Below, in pieces: positions 19,289 to 25,527 of a DNA stretch of 28,597 nucleotides. Within the stretch, counting starts at the first letter, position 1; each line of letters begins with the position of its first letter. This DNA comes from a virus. The stretch spans positions 1 to 28,597 of the IMG/VR virus record IMGVR_UViG_3300042691_010939; one strand, given 5' to 3'. The translations under genes were made by a program, and so were the position numbers. The notes beneath the pieces were generated by a model. The model saw nothing but the letters and a program-made list of their open reading frames with translations, did no database searches and was not told the origin of the DNA.

Positions 19289-19851
19289 TAGCTGTTCCCA
19301 ATCACTTCGATGTTTCTATTGAGCTTGTTAGTGTATGCCTCAACGCCTTGCAAGACATAGCCCTGAATGAATGGAACGCTGGCCTCGGCCTCTGGGTAGA
19401 TGTAGCGTGACGGAGCCATCCCCAGGGCCTTGATCATTGCTTGGCCCTGAGTTGTAACAGTGTGCCTACGGGTAGTGCCTTTCCACTCATAGGTCCTAGT
19501 GGTCTGGAGCCGAGTCTTGCCTCCGCCTCGTCCTGCCATGTCGGCAATGCTTACGGCAGTTCCATTCACAATCACCTGGAGAAGGGGAGTTGCGCCATCC
19601 ATACCAGCTCTAGCATTACGACCACTTACAACTGTTTTAGTTGTGGCAGGTTTCCACGAGGTTCTACCCGAATGCCTAAAGCCTCGAGTCGGTGCAAGCA
19701 AAGGGATGTTGCCCTGAATCCTGCGACCAAGGGTGTCACCCCCACGCTTCATAAAGGCTCTAATCTCAAAGAATAGGTCTTTGTCTACATCGCGAATCTC
19801 GGCAAGGGTTTCCCTAATGCCGTAAACCTCGACTGACATACTCTTAATCAT
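19288..19851 (-). CDS. HK97-gp10-like tail completion protein (187 aa)
   Basis: Early region VYGIRETLAEIRDVDKDLFFEIRAFMKRGGD resembles the N-terminal helix pair of HK97 gp10-like tail completion proteins, and FIQGYVLQGVEAYTNKL is the usual C-terminal helix. The basic middle (THxT-like Arg/Thr-rich loops) is of unknown structure. In most siphoviruses this gene precedes the tail terminator, but here it stands between the tail chaperone and the tape measure. ATG at 19851 overlaps the stop of the frameshifted chaperone (TAATG). Confidence 0.55.
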   Translation of the reverse strand: MIKSMSVEVYGIRETLAEIRDVDKDLFFEIRAFMKRGGDTLGRRIQGNIPLLAPTRGFRHSGRTSWKPATTKTVVSGRNARAGMDGATPLLQVIVNGTAVSIADMAGRGGGKTRLQTTRTYEWKGTTRRHTVTTQGQAMIKALGMAPSRYIYPEAEASVPFIQGYVLQGVEAYTNKLNRNIEVIGNS

Positions 19852-20263
19852 TATTGCCTCATCTGTTCTGCTTTGCCCTTTAGATACATCTGCATCGTAA
19901 AGAGCATACGCTCGGACTCTTGTAGTAGAGCCGAGGGTGCAATCCCTGTTTCACAGGCCAAGTAAGCGATAAGGAAGTGCTGGCTTGTTGCTCCCAGCCC
20001 CTTGATCTTTAGACTTTTGGGTCCACATCATCGCCTGAGATGGAGCTCAGCGTTTCAACAAAATCCTCAAAAGACTTGTCGGTCTTTTTAGTTCTGCGAA
20101 GCGAGTTCCAGACGATAAAGCTTAGGTAGGTTAGGCGAGGGTCCGACTGGATAGTCGTTATGGCCAAGTTGTATCTCTCCTCAAAGGCAATAAAGTCTGG
20201 GGTGCCAGTGACAACCTTTTCCGTATTGCCATCCACAAACTCAACTATGAATGGGATCTGCAT
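19851..20263 (-). CDS. Tail assembly chaperone GT, -1 frameshift product (137 aa)
   Basis: The G frame (83 codons used) switches to the -1 frame at CCCAAAA (20021-20015), in phase as C CCA AAA, the canonical X-XXY-YYZ slip site. The -1 frame then stays open for 54 codons (SLKIKGLGATSQHFLIAYLA...) and stops at TAA overlapping the next ATG. This fills the otherwise empty gap 19852-20008. Ratio control of G and GT by a frameshift just before the tape measure is conserved in long-tailed phages. Confidence 0.88.
20009..20263 (-). CDS. Tail assembly chaperone G (84 aa)
   Basis: Chaperone that coats the tape measure during tail assembly. Sequence starts MQIPFIVEFVDGNTEKVVTGTPDFIAFEERY, continues with SFIVWNSLRRTKK and ends in an acidic tail (SSISGDDVDPKV); the layout (beta strand start, F-ERY helix, W-x-S-(L/A)-R) is that of actinophage G proteins. 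It is located between the major tail protein and the tape measure as required. ATG at 20263. The last codons contain the slip site that gives GT. Confidence 0.85.
   Translation of the reverse strand: MQIPFIVEFVDGNTEKVVTGTPDFIAFEERYNLAITTIQSDPRLTYLSFIVWNSLRRTKKTDKSFEDFVETLSSISGDDVDPKV
20015..20021 (-). promoter_or_regulatory. CCCAAAA ribosomal slippery site
   Basis: The heptamer is in phase C CCA AAA in the G frame, four bases before the G stop codon (AAA GTC TAA). Both P- and A-site tRNAs can re-pair in the -1 frame. No obvious strong stem-loop follows directly, though the downstream stretch CAAGGGGCTGGGAGC could take part in a structure. Confidence 0.88.
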
Positions 20264-20267
20264 GGTC

Positions 20268-20675
20268 TTAGGCTGTTGCCCTTGTCAATGCGCCGTTCAA
20301 TGGCCAGGTCACGCTCAGGGTAGCGAGGTCACCAATGGTTGAATTGAATGGGGAGTACTGGGTCACAAGATAGGTTCCAGTGAAGCTCGGGTTGGTAGCT
20401 GACACTGTTGCTGAGGTTGGGCTTACAGTCACAGTTGCGTTGGTTCCCAGTAGTGGGTAAAGAACGCTGTCAATAGCTCCGCCAGCAAAGTCCTGGTGAA
20501 ACTCTAGTGTGATTGAGCCGGTCTGCAATCCTGCGATTGCTGTGCGGAAGGTTGCACCAAAAGCGGTTGTGTCCTGAGTTTCTACTTCAATCGGCAATTC
20601 AACCGATGCAAGTGAGGAACTAAAGTTTGTGCCGTTGATTGTGACCTTGTAGTCGGTAGCGATGAACTTTGCCAT
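20268..20675 (-). CDS. Major tail protein (135 aa)
   Basis: Tail tube subunit. Beta-rich: KVTINGTNFSSSLASVELPIEV, then DTTAFGATFRTAIAGLQTGSITLEF and SVTWPLNG at the end, as in short HK97/lambda-type tube proteins of actinophages ('tta.G......iaGl..gs..l.f'). Short (135 aa) because it lacks an added Ig-like domain. ATG at 20675. It lies in the expected place upstream of the chaperones. Confidence 0.85.
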   Translation of the reverse strand: MAKFIATDYKVTINGTNFSSSLASVELPIEVETQDTTAFGATFRTAIAGLQTGSITLEFHQDFAGGAIDSVLYPLLGTNATVTVSPTSATVSATNPSFTGTYLVTQYSPFNSTIGDLATLSVTWPLNGALTRATA

Positions 20676-20689
20676 TGTCTGTTTTTCTC

Positions 20690-21097
20690 CTAGTCGGCAA
20701 ACACATCAACAGCGAACTCCGCTGCTAAGTATGTGCCTTCGTTTAGCTGGATGGGGGTGTAATTTCTCATTTCAGTCACTCGGCAGTCGTAGGCATTGCC
20801 ACCAAGTGTCTTATCTGATTCTACTGCGTTCTTTATACTTGAGGCCCCTGTGGATGAGCAGTAAGCGTCAAGCGATCGCTGAGCAGTTCTTTCGTCAGCC
20901 CTGCCAACAATGACAACGACTGTGAAGTTGTATTTTGTAAGGCCCTTGGCCATCGCCTGGTTGTATTCAACAGTGACAGGCCTGACTAAAGCAATCGGTG
21001 GGTTAGGGTTGTCCGGCATCTCAGGGCTAGTGCGTAGGCCAGAGATTGTGCCAAGGTTGGTTGCAATGGCTGTTCGTAGGTCGGTAATGCTTGCCAC
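20690..21097 (-). CDS. Tail terminator/neck protein (135 aa)
   Basis: Starts with an N-terminal helix SITDLRTAIATNLGTISGLR followed by NPPIALVRP and a strand KYNFTVVVIVGRADERTAQRSLDAYC, the layout of tail terminator (HK97 gp10/lambda U-type) proteins, which cap the tube at the head-proximal end. ATG at 21097 overlaps the connector stop by one base. Neighbour order, connector-terminator-tube, agrees. Exact family cannot be told by eye. Confidence 0.65.
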   Translation of the reverse strand: MASITDLRTAIATNLGTISGLRTSPEMPDNPNPPIALVRPVTVEYNQAMAKGLTKYNFTVVVIVGRADERTAQRSLDAYCSSTGASSIKNAVESDKTLGGNAYDCRVTEMRNYTPIQLNEGTYLAAEFAVDVFAD

Positions 21098-21696
21098 TAT
21101 GCAAACCTGATTCTGCGTAGTGGGTCAACCAGCTGAGCCACATCAGGGTCAAGTCTGTTGCTCACTCTCATTATCCCGATGTCAGAAATTCCGGCTACGC
21201 CCAAGGGTGAGTCCAAACGCTTATAAATTCTTGACGCCTGAATGACAGTTGCCTGTGTGACTGAGATTGGCACTGCTGCCCAACCCCAAACTCCTGTGAC
21301 CTGCACAGTTGCCTCTTGCTCAAACTGGCTAAATAGGTAATCGCCAACGGCTCGGATGCTTGTGTAAGGTGAGGTCAGTCCGTCAGCTCTGCCGTTCAGT
21401 GGCTCGAGCTGGTAGTCGGTTGATGTCCAAGTCGTGTCAAAGGCGCTGTCATCATCAGTCATCGTCCTCAGAGTTGTCAGAGTGACCAAATCGTCAATCT
21501 CTGTGACAAAGCTGTCGCTAGGTGTGAAGACCCTTACTGCGGTGCCGTTGGCGTAGAAGTTGCGGTTTGTGTATCCGTCAATAGCTCGTGAGCCTGACTC
21601 AATAGCCATTTCTAAAAGGCTGTCATCTACTGTGTCTGTAATTCTTAGTGCTGCTTTGACCTGAGCCAGGGTAGCGTAACCATTTGTGATTGCCAT
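21097..21696 (-). CDS. Head-tail connector protein (199 aa)
   Basis: Adaptor that joins the portal to the tail. ATLAQVKAALRITDTVDDSLLEMAIESGSRAIDGYTNRNFY at the start (cited here as the two parts ATLAQVKAALRIT and DDSLLEMAIESGSRAIDGY) is the typical helical opening of HK97 gp6-like connectors. A beta region and WGWAAVP-(x)-V-QA-IxxASRIYKR near residues 138-160 follow, another family mark. ATG at 21696; no ribosome-binding overlap with the cytidylyltransferase stop 29 bases upstream. Confidence 0.85.
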   Translation of the reverse strand: MAITNGYATLAQVKAALRITDTVDDSLLEMAIESGSRAIDGYTNRNFYANGTAVRVFTPSDSFVTEIDDLVTLTTLRTMTDDDSAFDTTWTSTDYQLEPLNGRADGLTSPYTSIRAVGDYLFSQFEQEATVQVTGVWGWAAVPISVTQATVIQASRIYKRLDSPLGVAGISDIGIMRVSNRLDPDVAQLVDPLRRIRFA

Positions 21697-21725
21697 TGAA
21701 ATCCTTTGATAAGTCTTTGTCTAGT

Positions 21726-22148
21726 CTAACGCCTAAACATCATCCGCTCTTTTATGGCTGTTGAGCTTATGCCTTGTGTGTATGGAATGTAGATCAAGGC
21801 AATGCCCCTCTCGTCCAGCCAATCCTGGTCAAAGCTCATTTGTTTGTAGTAGTCGCGCCGAGCCCAGTCTGTCCCAATGGCAATGATGTCCGGCCAGACT
21901 TCCTCAATGCTTGGCTTGCTGTTCGTCCCACCTGTGTTGGGCACCACTCGGTCGACAAAGCGACAAGCTAAAAGCACAGCCTCTCGGTCTGCATAGCTAA
22001 TGACTGGGGGCTTGCCTTTGTATTCCTCAATGAACTCATCTGTGTTTAGAGAGACCACGACAGGCCCTAGCTCTGCACAGCGTTGCAGAAACCTAGCATG
22101 GCCAGAGTGGAAAAGGTCAAAAGTTCCACCTGTATAAACTAGTCCCAA
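21726..22148 (-). CDS. Cytidylyltransferase-like nucleotidyl transferase (140 aa)
   Basis: TagD-like nucleotidyltransferase. GTFDLFHSGHA (8-18) is the HxGH nucleotide-binding signature, and GISSTAIKERM (about 126-136) the closing ISST motif. In TagD-like enzymes this couples CTP to glycerol 3-phosphate; in others to ethanolamine phosphate, pantetheine or a sugar phosphate. The substrate cannot be deduced. It sits in a three-gene block with two glycosyltransferases, so an activated polyol or sugar for virion decoration is a reasonable inference. Overlaps the upstream GT2-like gene by 10 bases. Confidence 0.85.
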   Translation of the reverse strand: MGLVYTGGTFDLFHSGHARFLQRCAELGPVVVSLNTDEFIEEYKGKPPVISYADREAVLLACRFVDRVVPNTGGTNSKPSIEEVWPDIIAIGTDWARRDYYKQMSFDQDWLDERGIALIYIPYTQGISSTAIKERMMFRR

Positions 22149-22783
22149 GAGTTTGCCCTTCTAATTTTTAGCGACCAGTTGCCTTCGCTGTAATCGTCAT
22201 TCAAAACTTTAGATTCAAAAAGTGCCTGATTACGGCCATAGGTCTGATTGTTCTTTAGTTCGTTGCCCTTCAAGCTAGAGCTGTTGTCATGGTGGACTAT
22301 TGCGTCTATCCTTCTGACTGGCAAGCCAGCTTTTCTGATTCTGCGCTCATAGTCGTTGTCATCAAAGTAAAGGGGGTAAAGGCGTTCATCGTAAAGTCCT
22401 ACCTCCTCGACCACCTTTTGCCCAAGCACAATGCAAGACCAATCGGTGTTGATGTGTGGAAAGCAAAGCCCATCGGGGTTTGCGTCTTGATCAATGATGT
22501 CAAGAGCTCCCTCGCCAAACCATGCGTCATCGTTCACTAGCAACCAGTAAGGGGCGTGAGGTGTTGACTTTACAATCAAGTTCCAAGCACCTACAAGGCC
22601 AAGCCCAAAGGGCACTCTAATCATCCAAAGGTTTTTCACCTTTTCTGGCTGAGCAGGTTGCCAAGTGTTAGTCCCTGAGTTGTCAACAATGACTAGGTGC
22701 TCTACTGGGTAGTCGATTGAGTCAAGTAGCCTTTGAGCTAGGTCAAACCTTTTTAGGGTTGCAAAGCCTAAGACTGGGATCAC
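22139..22783 (-). CDS. GT2-like glycosyltransferase (214 aa)
   Basis: GT-A-fold family 2-type enzyme. Visible parts are VIVDNSG (31-37) in the nucleotide-binding strand, LVNDDAW (82-88) with the DxD-like acidic pair, and FDDNDYERRIRKAG (140-153), which carries a base-type Asp and matches GT2 rhamnosyl/galactosyl transferases. Short for the family and without membrane segments, hence probably cytosolic. ATG at 22783 overlaps the GT4-like gene's end (ATGA). Confidence 0.85.
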   Translation of the reverse strand: MIPVLGFATLKRFDLAQRLLDSIDYPVEHLVIVDNSGTNTWQPAQPEKVKNLWMIRVPFGLGLVGAWNLIVKSTPHAPYWLLVNDDAWFGEGALDIIDQDANPDGLCFPHINTDWSCIVLGQKVVEEVGLYDERLYPLYFDDNDYERRIRKAGLPVRRIDAIVHHDNSSSLKGNELKNNQTYGRNQALFESKVLNDDYSEGNWSLKIRRANSWD

Positions 22784-23973
22784 TTGAGTAGCTTCTTTAG
22801 CACCGGCACCCAGTGGTTTTCCCAGACTGTTTGAATGTCAAACTGTTGAGCAAAGTCGACTGCAATTGTGGAAGTGCCTCGCTCTGCTTCGTAAGCCTCC
22901 TTGAGTGCGTTGACAAGGCTAGGGATGTTTGGTGTTTGCCACCAGGCGTCTTGCCCTGCATCCCAGCTCGGCTGTCCATCGGTAAGCCAAGAGTCCTCAC
23001 TGATTAGGTCAGGAGTTGCTGCCCAGTTAGATCCGATGACCCTCGTGCCACAGGCTTGAGCTTCAAGAGCAGTGACGCCAAAGCCTTCTCCATAGCTAGG
23101 GGCAAGTAGCACATCCATTCTTGTGTAGATAGCAGCAAGGTCTTTCTTGGACATTCCAAAGCGGTAGTCGTGTGGGTTAGGCAAGAGCACCTTGTCTTTA
23201 GGTATGCCAAGTGACTGAAGGATCTTGATTAGGTTCCAGCCTCCTGCTAAGCCGTAAGGGTCAGTGTGTAGATAGAGCAAAGCGTCAGGGTGGTCTTTGG
23301 AGAAGATGCTAAAGGCCATGAGCAATTCACTAAAAGCTTTGCGGTGCACTAAGCCCGAGGCCTTGTTAGCTGCAACAACCCCAACAAGGAATTGGTCTGG
23401 CTCAATGCCAAGGTAGTCGTTGATGGCGTGGTTGCCAATCTCAAAGCTTGGCTTGTAAACCTTTGTGTCAACAGCGTGAGGCACATACTCACAGTCGATT
23501 CCTTTTGCTGTCATCTGCCTAACGCCATGAGGTGCCATCGCAATAGGTGTGACATTCGGCTTTGTTAGCCACTGCTCAACCTTTGGTGGCATTGTCACAT
23601 GATCAAGGGGCACCCATGAGGCAATCGGAAACTTGTCGTAGCCTGGCGCTTGCATAACCCAAACATCGTAAAGGCTAATAAACAGGTTTGGTTTGTCTGG
23701 GTTTCTATCGATAAAGCTTTGGTGGTCTATCGGTGCAGCATCGTTGCTGTAAAGGTCAATGCCTCGAGGGTAGTGTGGAACCTCTCCATGAGGGGTCTTG
23801 ATTGTTGTTGGCACACCTTCAAGTCCGTAGTTGGAGAGCATCTGCACATCAAGGCCAGAGCCCTTGAGGCTGTCTAGCAGGTGAGTGGCTTGCTGTCCGT
23901 ATCCGGTTGGTGAGTTGTAGCTGTTTGACCAAAGGCTGACAGCTCCGTTTAGTTTCTCTTTTTTAGTAGGCAT
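22780..23973 (-). CDS. GT4-like glycosyltransferase (397 aa)
   Basis: GT-B-fold transferase. The C-terminal half has the family's sugar-nucleotide motif SYGEGFGVTALEAQACG (E296 and E304, the E-x7-E pair) and a YVPHAVDT-type strand near residue 163. The N-terminal SPTGYGQQATHLLDSL segment matches the acceptor-side Gly loop. Cytosolic. It starts just 20 bases after the capsid terminator and has only a weak upstream site, so its own promoter is not evident; it may depend on read-through. With the next two genes it forms a sugar-modification block inserted in the head module. Confidence 0.88.
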   Translation of the reverse strand: MPTKKEKLNGAVSLWSNSYNSPTGYGQQATHLLDSLKGSGLDVQMLSNYGLEGVPTTIKTPHGEVPHYPRGIDLYSNDAAPIDHQSFIDRNPDKPNLFISLYDVWVMQAPGYDKFPIASWVPLDHVTMPPKVEQWLTKPNVTPIAMAPHGVRQMTAKGIDCEYVPHAVDTKVYKPSFEIGNHAINDYLGIEPDQFLVGVVAANKASGLVHRKAFSELLMAFSIFSKDHPDALLYLHTDPYGLAGGWNLIKILQSLGIPKDKVLLPNPHDYRFGMSKKDLAAIYTRMDVLLAPSYGEGFGVTALEAQACGTRVIGSNWAATPDLISEDSWLTDGQPSWDAGQDAWWQTPNIPSLVNALKEAYEAERGTSTIAVDFAQQFDIQTVWENHWVPVLKKLLK

Positions 23974-23992
23974 GGCAGTAGCCTAGCAAAAG

Positions 23993-24028
23993 AAAGGCCC
24001 CAAGCGAACCTACACGCTTGGGGCCTTT
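23993..24028 (-). terminator. Strong terminator after the capsid gene
   Basis: Minus-strand AAAGGCCCCAAGCG (24028-24015), 8-base loop, CGCTTGGGGCCTTT (24006-23993): a perfect 14-bp stem followed by CTTTTGC. It is 20 bases after the capsid stop and 20 before the GT4 start, so it ends most capsid transcripts. It is also fairly symmetric and could work in both directions. Confidence 0.85.
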
Positions 24029-24047
24029 CAGCTTTTGAGCTAAGGGT

Positions 24048-25199
24048 TTAGCTTGCTCCACCCTTGAAGTACCCGATGTGGGTAGCGTGGGTTAGTCCAC
24101 CATCAAGGCGAATTAGGCCTCGGTAGGTAACTGTGTCAGTGTTGAAGGCGTAGTCAGCTGACTGGTCAACTCGGATACCGCCGGCAACGCGAACGACGAA
24201 ACTCGGTAGGTGCCCAAAGAGCACCGACTTGGTTCCTGTTCCAACTGCTGCAACATTTGGGTTCTCAAATACTGGGTAGCCAAGAAGTGTTGCTGGCTGA
24301 CCTGGTACTGCTGAGTCGGTCCAGATGTAGTTTCCTGCACCATCCTTTAGCTTGCGAGCTGCTGCGATACCTGACTTGCTCATCTGGAAGCCCAAGTTTG
24401 GCAACACACGAGCGCCATCTGCGATTCCGTAGACTAGGTCGATCAGGTTTTCGTAGGTAGCTGCTCCACCAACACCGGTTCCACCAGTCACTACTGAGCC
24501 AGCGGCTGCAGATAGCTTTGAGGTTAGAACGGAGTTAGCCTGTAGACCCAGGCTTGTACCGAGCTGTTGGGCGATGTAGCTGGTGATGTTAAATCCGGCA
24601 TCGCTTACTAGTTCGCTGGCGATTTGGCTCAAAGCTCCGTATTTCTCAGCACCTAGTGTGATGGATGAGAAGGTTGGGTTTGACTCTGAGATGGTTCCGC
24701 CGGCTGCAACTGATCCTGATGTTGAAGTCGCTGTGACTGTCGGAATTACCAGGTTCTCGCCCGACTGAGTGTTCAAGACATCAGACACAGTTAGCATTGG
24801 GCCAACTAGCTGAGCAATCTCAAATACCTGGTCGTAGAAGCTCTGGCCAACAGTGTTAGCTGAAGGAACTAGAGTTCTGTTTTCACGAGCAAACTCGTAT
24901 CCGCGCATCTCGCCCATAGCGATTGAGCGAAGGATGTCTGCATCGTTGTTTGCTGTTGCGTTGGTTGATGGAGCGAATGAAGCGGATGCTTCAGCTGCGC
25001 GAGCTTCGCGGTCTGCGATAGAACGAGCGGTTGAGATAGCTGTGTCGGCCTGGTCAATGTCAGCCTCGATACGAGCAATCTTCTGGTTTTCTTCTGCTGA
25101 TAGACCGCGAGCCTCAGCCTGTGCGATGTCAAGAACTTCTCTTGCCTGTGCAATCAGGTTGTTGCGAGTGTCCATCTGTGACTTAATAAAGTCAGACAT
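24048..25199 (-). CDS. Major capsid protein, HK97 fold (383 aa)
   Basis: Forms the icosahedral shell. Residues 1-75 (MSDFIKSQMDTRNNLIAQA..., ending in an Ala/Arg/Glu helix) are a delta-domain scaffold that the protease should remove. The mature part begins near AMGEMRGYEFAREN. Family landmarks include IPTVTATSTSGSVAAGGTI, SSITLGAEKYGALSQIASEL (cited to 20) and the end VRVAGGIRVDQSADYAFNTD. ATG at 25199 with TTAGGAGAA is much better than the frame's far start at 25271, whose extra 24 residues would cover the upstream repeats. Flanked by terminators on both sides. Confidence 0.95.
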   Translation of the reverse strand: MSDFIKSQMDTRNNLIAQAREVLDIAQAEARGLSAEENQKIARIEADIDQADTAISTARSIADREARAAEASASFAPSTNATANNDADILRSIAMGEMRGYEFARENRTLVPSANTVGQSFYDQVFEIAQLVGPMLTVSDVLNTQSGENLVIPTVTATSTSGSVAAGGTISESNPTFSSITLGAEKYGALSQIASELVSDAGFNITSYIAQQLGTSLGLQANSVLTSKLSAAAGSVVTGGTGVGGAATYENLIDLVYGIADGARVLPNLGFQMSKSGIAAARKLKDGAGNYIWTDSAVPGQPATLLGYPVFENPNVAAVGTGTKSVLFGHLPSFVVRVAGGIRVDQSADYAFNTDTVTYRGLIRLDGGLTHATHIGYFKGGAS

Positions 25200-25233
25200 G
25201 ATTCTCCTAATGATTTGATTTGAGGGGTTTCCT

Positions 25234-25274
25234 GCGGTGCTAACACTCAACAGAAACAGCGGTGCTAACACTCA
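25234..25274. repeat. Tandem 16-bp repeats upstream of capsid gene
   Basis: GCGGTGCTAACACTCA occurs at 25234-25249 and again, identical, at 25259-25274, a step of 25 bases. Each contains the near-palindrome GTGCTAACAC. They lie between the upstream terminator and the capsid ribosome-binding site, where the capsid promoter must be, so an operator or activator pair is likely. A TATAAA (minus strand, 25294-25289) lies just before them but has no clear -35. Confidence 0.65.
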
Positions 25275-25299
25275 GCCGTTAGCTCAAGTTTATAGGCAG

Positions 25300-25336
25300 A
25301 AAAAAACCCCAGCTCAGGAAGGGGGCCGAGCTGGGG
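25300..25336 (-). terminator. Terminator before the capsid gene
   Basis: Minus-strand CCCCAGCTC (25336-25328), 12-base loop, GAGCTGGGG (25315-25307), then seven T (25306-25300): a textbook rho-independent terminator. It comes 13 bases after the stop of the 58-aa gene and separates portal and protease genes from the capsid gene. Confidence 0.88.
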
Positions 25337-25348
25337 CTAAAAAACTCT

Positions 25349-25525
25349 TTAGCGAGTTTCTTTTATGTCAATAACCCTTGCTTCTTTGGCTGGGTTATTT
25401 GAGTTCTTGTTGTCAAGTTCCCAGACTGCTTTTGCAAGCTCATCTGCTATCTCGGCAACAGCGCCGGCGGAAGGGTTGCCAGCAGCCTTTAGTATAGCTG
25501 ACTTGATTTCATCTTTAGTTGCCAT
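25349..25525 (-). CDS. Small protein after the protease (58 aa)
   Basis: Helical, Ala/Asp/Glu-rich: DEIKSAILKAAGNPSAGAV then IADELAKAVWELDN, ending ARVIDIKETR. ATG at 25525 starts two bases after the protease stop, with AGGATTT-like sequence upstream. A short gene in this place between protease and capsid is frequent in actinophages, but its function is not known; an assembly or scaffold role fits. Terminator directly downstream. Confidence 0.7.
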   Translation of the reverse strand: MATKDEIKSAILKAAGNPSAGAVAEIADELAKAVWELDNKNSNNPAKEARVIDIKETR

Positions 25526-25527
25526 GA

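Noticed and set aside
16546-20342. Many long plus-strand frames opposite the tail genes (for example 16546-16863, 18393-18653, 19441-19776)
   Set aside because: They are antisense to the tape measure, minor tail and chaperone genes, have shadow-type composition, and lack ribosome-binding sites.
24853-25218. 121-aa plus-strand frame opposite the capsid delta domain
   Set aside because: Its Ala/Arg/Ser-rich product is what antisense reading of an Ala/Glu/Arg-rich helix gives; there is no start signal.
25271-25271. Long capsid start at 25271 adding 24 residues
   Set aside because: It would put coding sequence over the 16-base repeats, has no ribosome-binding site, and the ATG at 25199 has TTAGGAGAA and gives a normal delta-domain start.
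25234-25274. CIRCE (HrcA-binding) element
   Set aside because: The repeat shares TTAGCAC-like letters with CIRCE, but it is a direct repeat with a 25-base step, not the required 9-bp inverted repeat with 9-base spacer.
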